From contig NC_082691.1 in assembly GCF_949987515.2 (NCBI RefSeq), forward strand, positions 36,578,417 through 36,642,416: a DNA stretch of 64,000 nucleotides. Reading direction: 5' to 3'. This DNA is from Delphinus delphis (lineage: Eukaryota > Chordata > Mammalia > Artiodactyla > Delphinidae). Numbering within the stretch: position 1 is the first letter of the stretch; each line of letters starts with the position of its first letter. Position numbers and translations under genes: made by a program. Below the pieces are notes generated by a model. It worked only from the letters and a program-made list of their open reading frames with translations. It was not told where the DNA came from and ran no database searches. Positions 11,768 to 24,085 of the stretch are shown here, one piece after another.

Positions 11768-12009
11768 CTTGATGTGCTCCTGAAGCTGAGCCTGGTGCTG
11801 CCGTGTCAAGTTCTCATGCTGTTTCTGAAACTCTGCGATCAAGAGCTGCTTCTGGATTTGCTGCTGTTGCTGGATGAGGAGTAACTCCTGCTGAAGTTGC
11901 TTCTCACGGACTACAGGGTCCACCACGGGCATCATCATCCTGAGGTCTGTCCTTAGGTCTAAAGGCGAGATGGGCTCCAGGCCCACAGGAACCTCTGATT
12001 TTACATCAA
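11768..12009 (-). CDS. HDAC9: HDAC9 coding exon A: CtBP motif and start of Gln-rich domain
   Basis: Internal coding exon of the class IIa histone deacetylase HDAC9, a nuclear and cytoplasmic transcriptional corepressor that binds MEF2. The 242-nt exon starts after a pyrimidine-rich acceptor (ctgtctctccag, AG at 12010-12011) and ends at AAG followed by donor GTAGC (11767 downward). Its first two bases complete a codon begun upstream (V8 in human numbering); the next 80 codons read D9 to K88 without a stop. Visible motifs are PLDLR (residues 23-27), the PxDLx CtBP-binding motif known in HDAC9/MITR, then from about residue 40 a Gln/Leu-rich helix (runs such as [20 protein letters not shown]), the known class IIa oligomerisation region. 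From memory the peptide matches human HDAC9 with no difference I can identify. HDAC4 and HDAC5 are less likely because [20 protein letters not shown] and the downstream exons fit HDAC9 better. The start-codon exon is not in the window. Confidence 0.97.
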
Positions 12010-12743
12010 CTGGAGAGACAGAAAAAAAGGATGGATGATAGAGGATAGAAAATTAGCACATTGACTTGGAAACAAATGAAAAGTGAAAGACACTATACCC
12101 CATTAGACAAATTTTACATCAACAAATCTAGTCTTTTTTTTCACAAGGATGGTAAAAGGTCTTCTGTATATCAGGCTTGATAAAATGAACCACAGGTTAA
12201 TTTTCAGCCAGCAATTTGTACTCTGCTGTGAAATCTTCCACATTTCCCTTTTTCAAAGAGATGACTCCAAAGATTCATGGATATCAAAGTTGTTCATAAA
12301 ACTTATTCTACTGGACCACTTACCAAATTCAAGTCAACTTAGGATAAAAAAATGCAACTCTATCGAGGAAAAGATGTCATGTTATATTAGAAAACTTCTA
12401 ACACAACTAAATTTGTACACTTGCAAACATTTTTGTTTGTAATCAGAGTCAGAAAACATATTCTAAGATATATTCCTTATGAAGTAAACCTTTTAAAATA
12501 ATGTATTTGTAGGGTTACTGGACCTACCAAAGAAAAAGTAAAAATATGCAAGCTAAAATGTGGGAAATGGTGAGTAGAAAGAAAATACAGACCCAGGGTA
12601 GACAGAAGTCACCTAATTTTCAATTTCAAATCATTGTAAAAATTTAAAAACTACTGGAACAACAACAACAAAAAATGCTTCTATAAATCGACTTTGATAT
12701 TCAGGCTGCCAATTTTCAACCTCTGCTCTAAATCTAAATGCCT

Positions 12744-13125
12744 AGAACTTCCCAGGTGGTCCAGTGGTAAAGAATCTGCCTTACAATGCAGGGGACGCGG
12801 GTTCGATCCCTGGTCAAGGAACTAAGATCCCACATGCCGTGGGGCAAGCCGCGCGCCACAACTACTGAGCTCATGGGCCTCAACTAGAGCCCATGTGCTG
12901 CAAACTACAGAGCCCGCGCGCCCTGGAGCCTGGGCGCCACAACTAGAGAAGAGAAAACCCACACCCCACAACTAGAGAGAAGCCCACGCACCACAACAAA
13001 GAACCCACGTGCCGCAACAAAAGATCCCACATGCCTCAACGAAGATCCCGCATGCCAGAACTAAGACCCGATGCAGCCAAAAATAAATAAATTAAATAAA
13101 TAAATAATAAATAAAACCTTAAAAA
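12744..13125 (+). mobile_element. CHR-type SINE, extended form
   Basis: Begins 'agaacttcccaggtggtcca', has a B-box-like ggttcgatccc, and then an extended body with repeated 'cgcaccacaacaaagaaccc'-type units before an AAAT-rich tail. A 14-bp target duplication (aaatctaaatgcct) lies at 12730-12743 and 13126-13139. Its promoter is closest to the tRNA consensus of the copies here, and it looks older than the short copies. Confidence 0.9.
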
Positions 13126-13184
13126 AAATCTAAATGCCTGTTCCCATAACTTTTAAAAGGATGTATCACCCTCAGGGTAACTGT

Positions 13185-13350
13185 GTTATCCTGAGTGTGT
13201 TATTTAAGTTCTCTAGGTCTCGGTTCCCTCATATGCAAAATGGAGATAATTACCATTAGCAGTAACAACACAGAGTTGTTAAAAGGATTAAATGTGATAA
13301 TCCACTCAAAGACTGACAACATATATCCCTCAATAAATGCTTTCTCTAAA
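13185..13350 (+). repeat. MIR SINE remnant
   Basis: 'ctaggtctcggttccctcat', 'atgcaaaatggagataatta' and 'gagttgttaaaaggattaaa' fit forward MIR. It lies just right of the SINE at 12744-13125, which may have inserted into it. Confidence 0.7.
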
Positions 13351-16278
13351 AAAATTATGTAAAAACAAATTTCCTGTGTATTAAAATAAATCATCAACAC
13401 TGTGGGGCTAACCAAACAAAAATATGGAGCCAGTATGAAAATAAAATTGTTTATGATTTCTATTAAATATTAGAAAATAGAAACACTAAAACATCTAGAA
13501 AAATTATAAAACAAGAAAACAAAGAAACATAGCCAAACAGCTAAAAAAAAAAATCCACCTTCACTAGTAAAGATATGCAAAATTTTAAATAAAAATAAGG
13601 CATCATTTTCTAATGATTAAATATCATATATATGATTCACATATATGCATATGTGTATGTACAACATCCGCTTGTATAGGACAAACATATGATCAAGTAG
13701 ACAATTATATGTTGCAAGTGGCACTGCCAGTTGGTTTAAAACTTCTGAAAAAGTGATACGTGATATCACAATCTGGTGACATCTGTTAAGAGGCATTAAG
13801 TATTTCTACCATTTGATTCAGGTTTGCCAACTCTTGGAATATATCTTAAGGAGATAATACTAACAGGAAGAAACAGTTCAATGTCATACTGTTTACTGAA
13901 GTATTATCATTTTAACTGAAATCACCAACTACAAGGAAATGTCTAGTAAAATATGTCACATCCATTTCATGGAAAGATATGCAATCATTAAAAATAATGT
14001 TTATGGGAACATGAAAAATGTTGTTGTAACATTAAGTGAAAGAACAATAATAAAAATGACATATACCCTATGATAACTCTTTAAAAATTAGTTAATTTAG
14101 TCAATGTACATTTACTGAGAATCTTAAATTCCCAAGGTGATTCTAGATGTTTGGGTTCAGTAGTAAAACTAAAAGACAAAAAAATTCTAGCCCTCAAAGA
14201 GCATATATTCTACTGGAGATTTAATGGTATTAAGTTTCTGAATTCTACCAGCAAAGACTGGTGAGATAGAGAACAAAAAGAAAGTTGTATTTTGGGTGGA
14301 AATATGAATAATTTTCCCCCTTCTAATTTTCCATATTTTTACAAATTGTATCTAATGCTGTGACTCCTACTCTGAGTAACTTAAATTTGAAGACTCCAGG
14401 CTGGAAACTACAAAGTTAATATTCCATGCAAATTTAAGAGAGATTTTCAGGAAGTCAATAAAGCCTAACATAAATTCTGTCTATAGAAGTTAAGGCTTCA
14501 AACACTAAATGACACGTTAATGTCTTGCTTATCATCTGAATTGTGTGTACACACAAGCATGTGTGTGTGCAGGCACGTGTGTGTGTCAGCTTGTAGGGGT
14601 GGAGTGGGGGAACTGATATCAATCTTGGTTGCTGACACTGGTGATTTTTCAATGTATAGATCAGAAGAGCTTGCACTGATAGTGCTGTATATGCCAGTTT
14701 AATGAAAATGGGAAAACAATTTATCAATAAGCCATAGTTTGGGGGACAATGTCTTCTAAAACATGATATTTACAAAAGGAAAAATAATAATTGTGACAAG
14801 TTTGGAACTAACTGAGGAAGATAGCCTGTAAGATCTCTTGGTCAAAAGGTCCAATGTAGAACTTTCAATTAAGGCTCTGGAGTAACATGAGATTTTGAGC
14901 ATTAATTTATAGAGTTGGCGTTATTCCAACCAAAAGCAATGGCTGTTAAGCATATATTTCACTTTTACATTAAAAAGTCCAGACTAAAGCCTCAGTTTTT
15001 ACATGGACATCTCAGTAAACAAATTTAACCCTATAAAGGCAAAATGTAAAATTTCAAGAGATCCTGGGGTCTCTTGTTGCTGGCATTCTTAATATCCATA
15101 AACTATAACCGTCAACCCCCCGCCCCAAAAAAGAACAAAACCCAAAAGAGATAAGGAAAAAAGACCCCCAGAACTCTCCAAAACAGCTAGTGTAAGCCTC
15201 AAAGGGTAATTTGACTTCTTAACCTGCTATTCCAACAGAAATGATTGTGTCTAACTGCTTGCCTTTGTTCAGAGACTAATCACTAAATTGTGAAAAATCA
15301 CCCTCAACTTACAAAAACTGCTCTTGATTATAAATAATTGCCCAAGACTGAGAGAAAGAGGCAGGCAAGATCCGAGTCTTTCATCCAATTTATTCAGCAG
15401 CAATCCACATTCCATTTGTCTAGACTAAATATAGCAGCGTTTACACAAGAAATCAATAGTGCTTGCAGAGAGGAGAGCGAAGGCATGAATATTTCATCAA
15501 ACTCAGAGAGAAATGGCAATCAGCAAACTGATGGTTCTGTGTAGGTCATCTCTGGCCTGCTGGATTAGTTCCTGTTACTTGGACAATAGCTCATCTCTGG
15601 TTAATCATAATCATATCACAGCCATTCTTTCTATTTTTAAAATTAATTGCATTGTGGGTGACAAAGGCTCATCGTATTCCAAAAAGAATGACGGATTTTT
15701 CTTCCATCTTCTGTGACAGGCTAATAAGCCTCCCCAGGAGCAATAATAGTAACACAATACCAGGGCTGAGTTTCAACAAGTTACAGTCACTTACACATCA
15801 CAGAATGTGAAAGAAAGGGCATTGTCCACAGCTGCTGTATTATCATAATCAGAAATAATCAACTAACGAGGAAAAATTAACAACCAATTTTAACAGTGAG
15901 GAAATGGAATCATCACTGTTCACAACATTTCTTGTCTAGGAACAGGCAAATTACTTAGAACAGGTGGCCAGTGATACATAAGTTAGAAGGAAGTTGATGA
16001 TAACAGTAGCATTACCATTACTTATAAACAAATCCTGTTTTCTTAACAGATCTCATAACTTTATTTAGACTCACCTTATTTGTCTGAGATTTCAAATACA
16101 TGTGACATATATATGTATATTATATGTTTATTGTTATTCTAATAGCAAATACCCAGTCAGAACATTTCCACATATATTTAGTCTTATTATCACTTTACAG
16201 AGTTCTGCTCGTTCTTTCCTCAGTGTCTTTTCTTACTAACTCTTTGATAGTTATTCCCTCCTCTACTTAGGACTTATC
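13351..16278. other. Intronic sequence, mostly unique
   Basis: No gene or young repeat is recognised. It contains a GT-rich stretch near 14555-14590 and the candidate regulatory segment at 15338-15960. Parts around 13740-14060 resemble very old LINE sequence but cannot be assigned. Confidence 0.6.
15338..15960. promoter_or_regulatory. Repeat-free segment, candidate conserved non-coding element
   Basis: No repeat signature is seen over about 620 nt. The sequence is complex and carries several TAAT cores, a CAGCTGCTG E-box-like site near 15830 and a MEF2-consensus match (ctatttttaa, 15631-15640). Candidate only: conservation cannot be judged from one genome. Confidence 0.25.
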
Positions 16279-16289
16279 AACTCATGCAA

Positions 16290-16498
16290 TTTTTTTTTTT
16301 TTTTTTTGCGGTACGCGGGCCTCTCACTGTATGGCCTCTCCCGTTGCGGAACACAGGCTCCGAACGCACAGGCTCAGCGACCATGGCTCACGGGCCCAGC
16401 CGCTCCGTAGCATGTGAGATCTTCCTGGACCAGGGCACGAACCCGTGTCCCCTGCATCGGCAGGCGGACTCTCAACCACTGCGCCACCAGTGAAGCCC
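16290..16498 (-). mobile_element. CHR-type SINE, short form
   Basis: Minus-strand copy whose A-tail appears as T's at 16290-16307. Flanked by aactcatgcaattttt (about 16279-16294) and aactcgtgcaattttt (16499-16514), one mismatch apart. It sits just past the 3' end of the CSNK1A1 pseudogene. Confidence 0.93.
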
Positions 16499-16584
16499 AA
16501 CTCGTGCAATTTTTTAGAAATAGTTTTTACTTTAAGAAACATGGAAACAAAAAAGCTCCCATTTCAAAATAAAAATCTCAGCTC

Positions 16585-18950
16585 ATATAGATGCTTATGA
16601 TAATTACATTTATTTCAGCAACATATACACCTGTTCAGCTGTAACTAAATTTCTTTGATAAATACGTTGTTTTATATACCAAGACCATTAAACAGTTAAA
16701 TCAAGGTACTAAGGACACACTAAGTAGTCACGGCATGTTTCTTAATTTTTCACTTTAGATGCTATTATTTATAGCACAGGTATGTAGGGAGAATTTTTGT
16801 ATGTTCAAAAACAGGAATCTTTGGTTGCTTTTTTATCAGCTGGGTTACAAACAAGAAGCCATCCATTTTAAGAATGTTTTCAGTGAATAACTTGCAAACC
16901 TCATGGATGGAAAAATTCTAAGAATGCAAATTTTGACCATTTACAACTATCACAACAATGGTGAAGACTGTTCACGCTGTTCCTCTGAATGAGATCCCGA
17001 AGCAGTGCAGTGTAAAGCACAGGCTTTCATACACAGAAAAAAGGCACAGGCACAATCTCGCCACCAATTTGTATGTGTCAATTCAGTTACAAGTTGAGAC
17101 TTGAAAAACCGTGACAAAAAATGGAACCATGTTTAACTATCTCAGTTAATAGTCACAATTACAGCAGCTACAATAATATTCAGGATACAGCATCACCAGT
17201 GCTGCCCAGAGCCAGTTTATATGGAAAATAAGTTCTTACACCAAGAAATGGGTGACCAAAACCACTGGCAGGTGGATATATGAATAACGATTTCCAGGTG
17301 TGGGAGAAACAAATGCTGCTCTGATCATCTGCTCAGCTTCTTTTGTTCCTCCTTTCCTGTGCAGAAATCTTTGGGCCTGCAGACTCTGCCCATGGGAAAA
17401 GGCTGCCTGTTGTGCTGTTTTGTGCTTTAACATCATCCTGTCAAATGTGTGGGCCTGTCATTAGTTCAGGGTTCAGAAAAGAATGTGGATATGGAGAACA
17501 GTATGGAGGAGTTTTTTTTCCTTAGAAACCTGAAAATAGAACTACCATGTGACCCAGCAATCCCACTACTGGGCACACACCCAGAGAAAACCATAATTCA
17601 AAAAGATACATGCACCCCAATGTTCACTGCAGCACTATTTACAATAGCCAGGACATGGAAGCAACCTAAGTGTCCATCAACAGAGGAATGGATAAAGAAG
17701 ATGTGGCACATATATACAATGGAACATATTACTCAGCCATAAAAAGGAATGAAATTCGATCATTTGTAGAGACGTGGATGGACCTAGAGACTGTCATACA
17801 GAGTGAAGTCAAAAAGAGAAAAACAAGTATCGTATTAACACATGTATGTGGAATCTATAACGATGGTATAGATGATCTTATCTGCACAACAGAAATAGAG
17901 ACACACACGTAGAGAACAAACATATGGACACCAACCGGGAGAAAGGGGTGGTGGTGGGATGAATCGGGAGAAAGCGATTGACATATATATATTGTCGATG
18001 CTATGTATAAAATACATAACTAATGAGAACCTACTGTATAGCTTAGGGAACTCTACTCAGTGCTCTGTGGTGACTTAAATGGGAAGGAAATCCAAAAAGA
18101 GGGGATATATGTATACGTATAGCTGATTCACTTTGCTGTACAACAGAAACGAACACAAAATTGTAAAGCAACTATACTCCAATAAAAATTAATTTTTAAA
18201 AAAATGAATGTGGAATACCTCTCTCGGATACGTGTAATCCATACTTTTTCAAAGTATAGCCTTTAATAATAGTTTAAGTACATGGGAAACGCTGCAGGAA
18301 TTTATATGAAACTTCAGCAGGAATAGACATCTTTCACTAATCTTTCCCTACTTGTTTCTTTTTTGCAGCCTTCGCCAGGAGAGGCTGGTTCTATTAACCT
18401 ATGTGTACATGTATTCTAATGATACCGTGTCATCTATGAAACTCTGCTCAATACCAAGATGTTCACTTATGCTGGTTTGACAGGTAGTGTCAGAGAGATT
18501 ATTACCTGCTCTGTATAGTATGTACTGCCTTGTCCTGTCATTTCTGTACTTTCTGGCCAAACTGAAATCAATAGGGAATAAAAACAGTGACACCCACTAC
18601 CAATTAGGAAGTTATCTGGTTTACTGTGTCTTAAACTCTTCATATGCACATATGCAATTCGACTGATCATCTGGTCAGCTAACGCTAGTACAGTTTTCAC
18701 TGTGAGCCTTCTTGAACAGAAACTGGAGAGGTCTTGGAGAATGGATGGAAGAAGATCCATAAGTATCACTTACAGTCTTTGTGCTACTGATACAACTTTA
18801 TGTGTGGGATGTCAATCCCACCATGAAGAATCTTAAAGTTTGCTCTGGTACAGCAACAGGGGATACCTAGCTTTTGTGATTCTAGCTTCACTGACACTTC
18901 CTCATCATTGGTTACGTTGATCACCAGAAAGAATTCTTCAGGTAGAAGCC
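16585..18950 (-). pseudogene. CSNK1A1: Processed pseudogene of casein kinase 1 alpha, split by an L1
   Basis: Decayed, intronless copy of CSNK1A1 (serine/threonine kinase) lying in the same orientation as HDAC9. Reading the minus strand from about 18950 one sees VTNDEEVSVKLESQKL, then [44 protein letters not shown] and LGIEQS, each resembling the kinase in order but in different frames. After the L1 (17490-18205) come MMLKHKTAQQAAFSHGQSLQ and then sequence resembling the CSNK1A1 3' UTR. An AATAAA lies at 16614-16609, so the polyadenylation site was probably near 16585-16600; the A-tail has decayed. The first 30 or so codons are missing. Exons are fused, which shows retrotransposition. It is clearly dead: there are stops after KLYQ, a frameshift near 18590, the catalytic HRD aspartate was lost by a 6-nt deletion (HRDIKPDN has become HSKPDN), and DFG has become DFS. 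CSNK1A1 rather than CSNK1A1L as source is inferred from memory of the sequences. Confidence 0.9.
17490..18205 (+). mobile_element. 5'-truncated L1 (ORF2 C-terminus plus 3' UTR) inside the CSNK1A1 pseudogene
   Basis: The plus strand reads the end of L1 ORF2p (NLKIELPCDPAIPLLGTHPE... RTWKQPKCPSTEEWIKKMWH) followed by the cetartiodactyl L1 3' UTR and ends 'ctccaataaaaattaattttt' plus A's. Flanking copies of gaatgtgga at 17481-17489 and 18206-18214 form the target-site duplication; the duplicated bases belong to the kinase codons around FRILF, which proves insertion into the pseudogene. It retains only the reverse transcriptase C-terminal tail and cannot move by itself. Confidence 0.92.
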
Positions 18951-19539
18951 ATGGGCTTTGGGAAAGAAACAGAACTTAAATGTTTTTCTTCCTTCAACTC
19001 CATGAACTTGATTTACATCCACTTAAACCACCTTGATATTTCCTTTTCTGAAATCCTGCTACCACCTCTCACTCCCTTTCTTTTAACACTGATTTGGAAC
19101 AAAAGAAATCCAATTTTGTAATTTTATTTACACTTTTATCCATTATATCTTACTTGTTATATCACAGCATAAACCTAACTGAGGGCTGGCCCACGTCTGA
19201 TGGCTGTTTGTATTTTGTTCCTCTAGCTCTTTGCCTCAATAACTACATTGCAGCATAAATTCTTAAGTATAATATAATTAATACTATCTAAAGAAAGTAT
19301 CAGACTGTTTAGGGCTGTGTATATCTAAAATAACATTGAAATCACTGTTTTTAAAGTATCATAGGTTAACATATCACTTTTCATTTACACCTTTATTCAG
19401 CAAATATTTGTAAAGCCATGTTAATTGCCAAAACAGTTTTTAGTCAACAAGAGAAGGCACTGCCTTCAAGGAACTCATGTGTTGATGCACATCAAGCCAT
19501 AAACTGATGTAGAAAACATGACGCATCAAGGGCAATGAT

Positions 19540-20410
19540 GTTGGTGCTCTAGAATCCCACCTGGGCCCTCTTCTATTTTCCCTCCAGGACTCTCAGTGGT
19601 GATATTTTCCATTCCCAGGACTTTATTTGCTTCCTCTACGGTCACAATTCTCTCTCCAGCCTAAACATCTATTCTAAACTTGCCACCGATATGTATAACC
19701 AGTACTGTTACTCTTCATTTACCTGTCTTACTCTGCTCTTTCTCCAGTACCTCTGGAGAGGTACTGTGCAGCCAGAGGAGAACATGGAAGTGATATTTGA
19801 CTCCTCTGTCCCTTTATTATCCATACCCAATCAACATAAACAATCTTTTCTACTCTGAAATATTTTTTGAATTCATCAAGCGCTCTCCACTACCACTGCC
19901 TATTTTACTAAAGCAGCCCTCTGTCACTTTCCTGGGTAACACCCATCAGTGGAACCCCAATCTTTAACATGATGGCCTATTCCTCTATGACGTGCTTTCT
20001 GCCCGTGTTTTCAGCTTCAACACCCCCTACTCTCCTCCCTTCATTTGAATCACACCGATCTTCTTTCAGTCTGTGAACACACCATGCTCTCCGAAATCTC
20101 AGAGATTTCTCATATACATTATCTCTTTCTAAATTCCAATCCCACCCCATTTTTCTATACTGATTCTGACTTATCCTTCATATCTTAGCTAAAAATGATT
20201 TGATGTAGGATGTCTTTCTGTATCTTATTGTATTTTCTCATTAAAATTTTCAATTCATTTTCATAATATTTGTTTAATTGACTCCCTTCACCATTATTCT
20301 AAGTTCCTTGAGAAGAGGGACCACATTTTCAGTGCCTGGCACAGCATAAAATCATAGTAATGCCTCAGTGCGTACCTGAAATGAATGAAGGAATAAATGA
20401 ATGAGTGATA
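19540..20410 (+). mobile_element. L2 LINE remnant
   Basis: 'gaagtgatatttgactcctc', 'tgatggcctattcctctatg' and the tail 'gttccttgagaagagggacc' then 'tcagtgcctggcacagcata' match the L2 order, ending in a GAATGAA-type tail. The 5' boundary is uncertain. Confidence 0.75.
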
Positions 20411-23189
20411 GTGATGAATCATACGGTAATAAAATTAGAAACACATATGTACATATCCAATTAAAATCCTAAAACAATTACTTACTAGTTCTTTTTGACT
20501 GTCTGAACCCAGGTAAACATTGACTGTTTATTGATAAGTGAATGAGTTTCTGGCAAAAGTGATTAAGTATTTGAAAAAAGCAATCTCAAAAATTTTTCCA
20601 CCTAAGATGTCATTTCACATTTCCCAGACCCCAAGTTATCTCTTAAAACTCAGTGTGCTGACAGGTGACAACCACCAAAGTGCAGGAAGGGAACGCTGAG
20701 TAAAATAAAACTTACCCATCATGCTGTTTGCCTCAGTAGAGATCACCAAGAATAAGCCACAATCCTGAGTTATCTAAACAGTAAGGCCTAATTCATGAAT
20801 GATTACCCCATGTTACATTATGAGAAAATTAGAACAGAACCGATAAACTATAAGCTAAGAATTTTTTTCAAATCTCCAATTTGAAAAATGAAGAATTACT
20901 AAATTAATAGAAAATTACTAAATTAATAGACAAGATAGTAAATTAATTAATACTAAATTAATACAAAAGAATAAATCATCTTAAGGTTATTTAATATTTT
21001 CTCTAAAATATCCAATAACTGATTTTTTAAAAAATATTGAAGTGCCTTTTATTGAAGACTCTTCACTGAAATGTGTAGAATCATTGCAGACTGGGAAGGC
21101 ATATTTTTTTCTGAAAAAGTAAATTACTCAATTTGAATGTGGCTAACATCAAAAATGGAAAATGCAAAAACAAGCAATACAACGTCAGTTTGATGACAAT
21201 GTTGCCCAAATTTCACTTTAGTAATACAAATAAATATTCTTAGCTTATTTTCCACTGTTAATATTTATATCATAATGAAATAAAGAATAAATTAATCAAA
21301 CTTGAAAAAATAATTTCTAGAACAAGAATACTTAAATTGATTAGTCCAGAAATACAATTCTCCCTGATAGTGATTCTGTTCAAGTTACACATGTTTACTG
21401 TTTCTTTAAGGTGCACTAATACATGGCATAAATGAAAAGAAAATAAATGCAAGAAGCAATCTGAGCTTTTATTTACTATTCTCTTATTCCCAGGGGTCTG
21501 AACAGGAAACAAAAATAACCACAAATGACTAAAATATCAGTAGGCCTTGAAATATCAACATTTAAGCTAAAGAAAGCTAACTTTTTAATCAAAGCCTTAC
21601 TATTTTGATTTACTTAATTCAAATTCCCTCTCTGCAAATATGCTTTTGAATTAACGAGTCATAACAAACCATAACACCAACATGAACTGTCAACTCATTT
21701 GTAATATCCACTTAGTTCTAAAGTATCACAGTGTTTGCTAGTGCTTTACTATTTGAGAACCAAGTAGAAGCTTCACTGAGTTTCCTGCAGTATGGGGACA
21801 AAATCAAACCAATTTACGTGACTTCAAGGTAATAGGAGCTAAGAACCTAATCCATGTCATTTTGTAATTTGAGACAAAAATTTAATCAGATTTAATGATA
21901 CCTGTAAATGAAACATTCAGTAGATGAGAAATGTTAATGCCGTGAAGTAGAGAATACAGGTATTTATCTAAAAAGTGTCACTTATTCAGCCATGTATACC
22001 ACTCATCATCTAGGATGTACAGCAAACTGACCTCTATAAGAACTATGACGAAGGTGGGACAAACTGTCTCCTCCATATCTTTCTCTACAACTTATATTTT
22101 TTTTCTAGGTTACAGACAAGTACTAAATTATTACTATTTGCAAACAGCTAACACAACTTCCTTCTCATTACGAAAACTTAATATGTGAGGCAGGGGATTC
22201 CCCTCTGACTCCAGAATTTAGTTCATCACCTGACATGTAATGTAAGTTTAATAAATATTGGTTGAATAAATGATTCTCTCAGCAGAGACCTCACTCTAAT
22301 AACACTTTTTTTGAACAAATTACATTTGTTTATTTGGCAAATAGACTTTTTTCAAAGAATATGTTCCCACTCCTCTATCAGGAACCCTTGTGTGCAGAAG
22401 TATGTAACCGTATTCTGTTTTGAGAGAAAAGAAGAGCTTTTATTGGTTTTGTGTACTGCCAGCAAGAAACAATTGCCTTTAACCTAAAAAATATTCCAAT
22501 ATTTTCTGAAAGCTTCAATGCTTAGTATATTTAAGACAAGAGCATATATTAAAAGTTGCAGGAAGGTATGAAAGAAAAAGAGCAGAAATGCCATGCATGA
22601 TGCTTCTCTCATTTTCCTCTTCGATTTAAACCATGTCTTTTCCTTTTCTACTCTCTAATCTTCAGTCTTGCATAATGGGACTAGGACTTCAACCTTTTTT
22701 TCCCCCCTTCTCCAGATCTCAGTTGTTTTCTAAGCTCTGAGGAAATCTTTATTACAAAACAAAAGTCTTATAGTCCCACTAAAACGTTCTAATATAGGAT
22801 TGCACTCACTTTTAAAAACAAAAACATTTCTTTATACAGCTGGACACTTTCTTCAAATAAAAACTTATGAATAGTCCCAACGTATAAAGCCAGCACGAGT
22901 GCAACTATTAAGTAGGAGCCAATATCCCACCCACTCACTTCCTCCCTGGCCTGTTCCCCTGGGAATCCAGACTCCATGGAATTCAACTGAAAAACACTGC
23001 TCTAACGGCATTATTTCTTTATTTGCTAAATTCAAATCAGAGGCAAATTACATTAGTCCTCTTTCAAAGAAAAATGCACTACTGTTTCATGGAATTATGA
23101 GAATTTGGAATGTATGATTTGGAAATAATAAAGTTTCACTTTGTACATACAATTTGGGGGTGAAAGTTAATGTTAAAAAATAAAAATTC
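20411..23189. other. Intronic sequence, nothing recognised
   Basis: AT-rich, with a tandem repeat at 20886-20965 and a short L2/MIR-like tail near 22220-22275. No supported gene. Confidence 0.65.
20886..20965 (+). repeat. AT-rich tandem repeat (aaattactaaattaatag-type)
   Basis: Two close copies of 'aattactaaattaatag' followed by shorter 'actaaattaata' variants. Local slippage product. Confidence 0.8.
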
Positions 23190-23500
23190 GGGACTTCCCT
23201 GGTGGCACAGTGGTTAAGAATCCACCTGCCAATGCAGGGGACACGGGTTCGAGCCCTGGTCCGGGAGGATCCCACATGCCGCGGAGCAACTAGGCCCGTA
23301 TGCCACAACTACTAAACCTGTGCTCTAGAGCCTGCAAGCCACAACTACTGAGCCTGCGCCTGGAGCCTGTGCTCCGCAACAAGAGAAGCCACCGCAACAG
23401 AAGCCCGCGTACCGCAACAAAGAGTAGCCCCCTCTCGCCGCAACTAGAGAAAGCCCAGGCGCAGCAACAAAGACCCAACATAGCCAAAAAAGAAAAAAAT
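23190..23500 (+). mobile_element. CHR-type SINE, long form
   Basis: Starts 'gggacttccctggtggcaca' and runs through 'gcgtaccgcaac', where short copies stop, into a further 90 nt ending 'acccaacatagcc' plus A's. No clear target duplication is seen. Confidence 0.9.
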
Positions 23501-23814
23501 CATCCAAAATTGCACAATTTCAAACCTAGCCAGATAAATGCATTGGCACCCGTGTTTATGTTATTGCCACATGGTGGCGCCACTCTTGTTCATAAGTAGA
23601 AATACCCACTGTCCTTTGTCAGAAGTGCTTCAGAGATGAGTTTTAAAATAATTATGCAAGCTTGGAATTATGCAAAGTTTTCAGGCCTTGAGCATTTTAA
23701 TGAAACGTGACTTCCCTCTGCTGATTCCAAATTTAGCTCTCTAAACTTGGGTAAGAACAAAGACTAATACCATATTGTTCGTTGGTCTGGAGAGTTGTTT
23801 TGCTTTAATTTAAA

Positions 23815-24085
23815 TTATGGAGCCAACACCAATACAGCACTTACTATGTGCCACACACCGTTCTGAATGCTTTAAAAGAAATGTTAACTCATTTATCCTT
23901 CTTCACAACACTGTAAGGTTGTGCTATCTGGTAACCCACGGGGTAGACACAATTATGAGCCTCACTTCACCAATGAGGAAAATGTAGGCCACAGAGGAAA
24001 CTGGCCAAGGTCACGTGGCTACTTAGTGGTGCAACAGGAATTAGAACATACAGCAACCAGCTGCAGAGTCTATGGTCTTGGCCAC
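23815..24085 (-). repeat. MIR SINE remnant, nearly full length
   Basis: 'agcacttactatgtgccaca', 'atgttaactcatttatcctt' and 'ctggccaaggtcacgtggct' are reverse MIR. Confidence 0.82.

Noticed and set aside
17449..17742. Open frame resembling reverse transcriptase C-terminus
   Set aside because: It is a 5'-truncated L1 ORF2 tail, already annotated as a mobile element; not a host gene.
18399..18769. Possible kinase gene on the minus strand
   Set aside because: It matches CSNK1A1 but has frameshifts, stops, a lost catalytic Asp and no introns, so it is a processed pseudogene.
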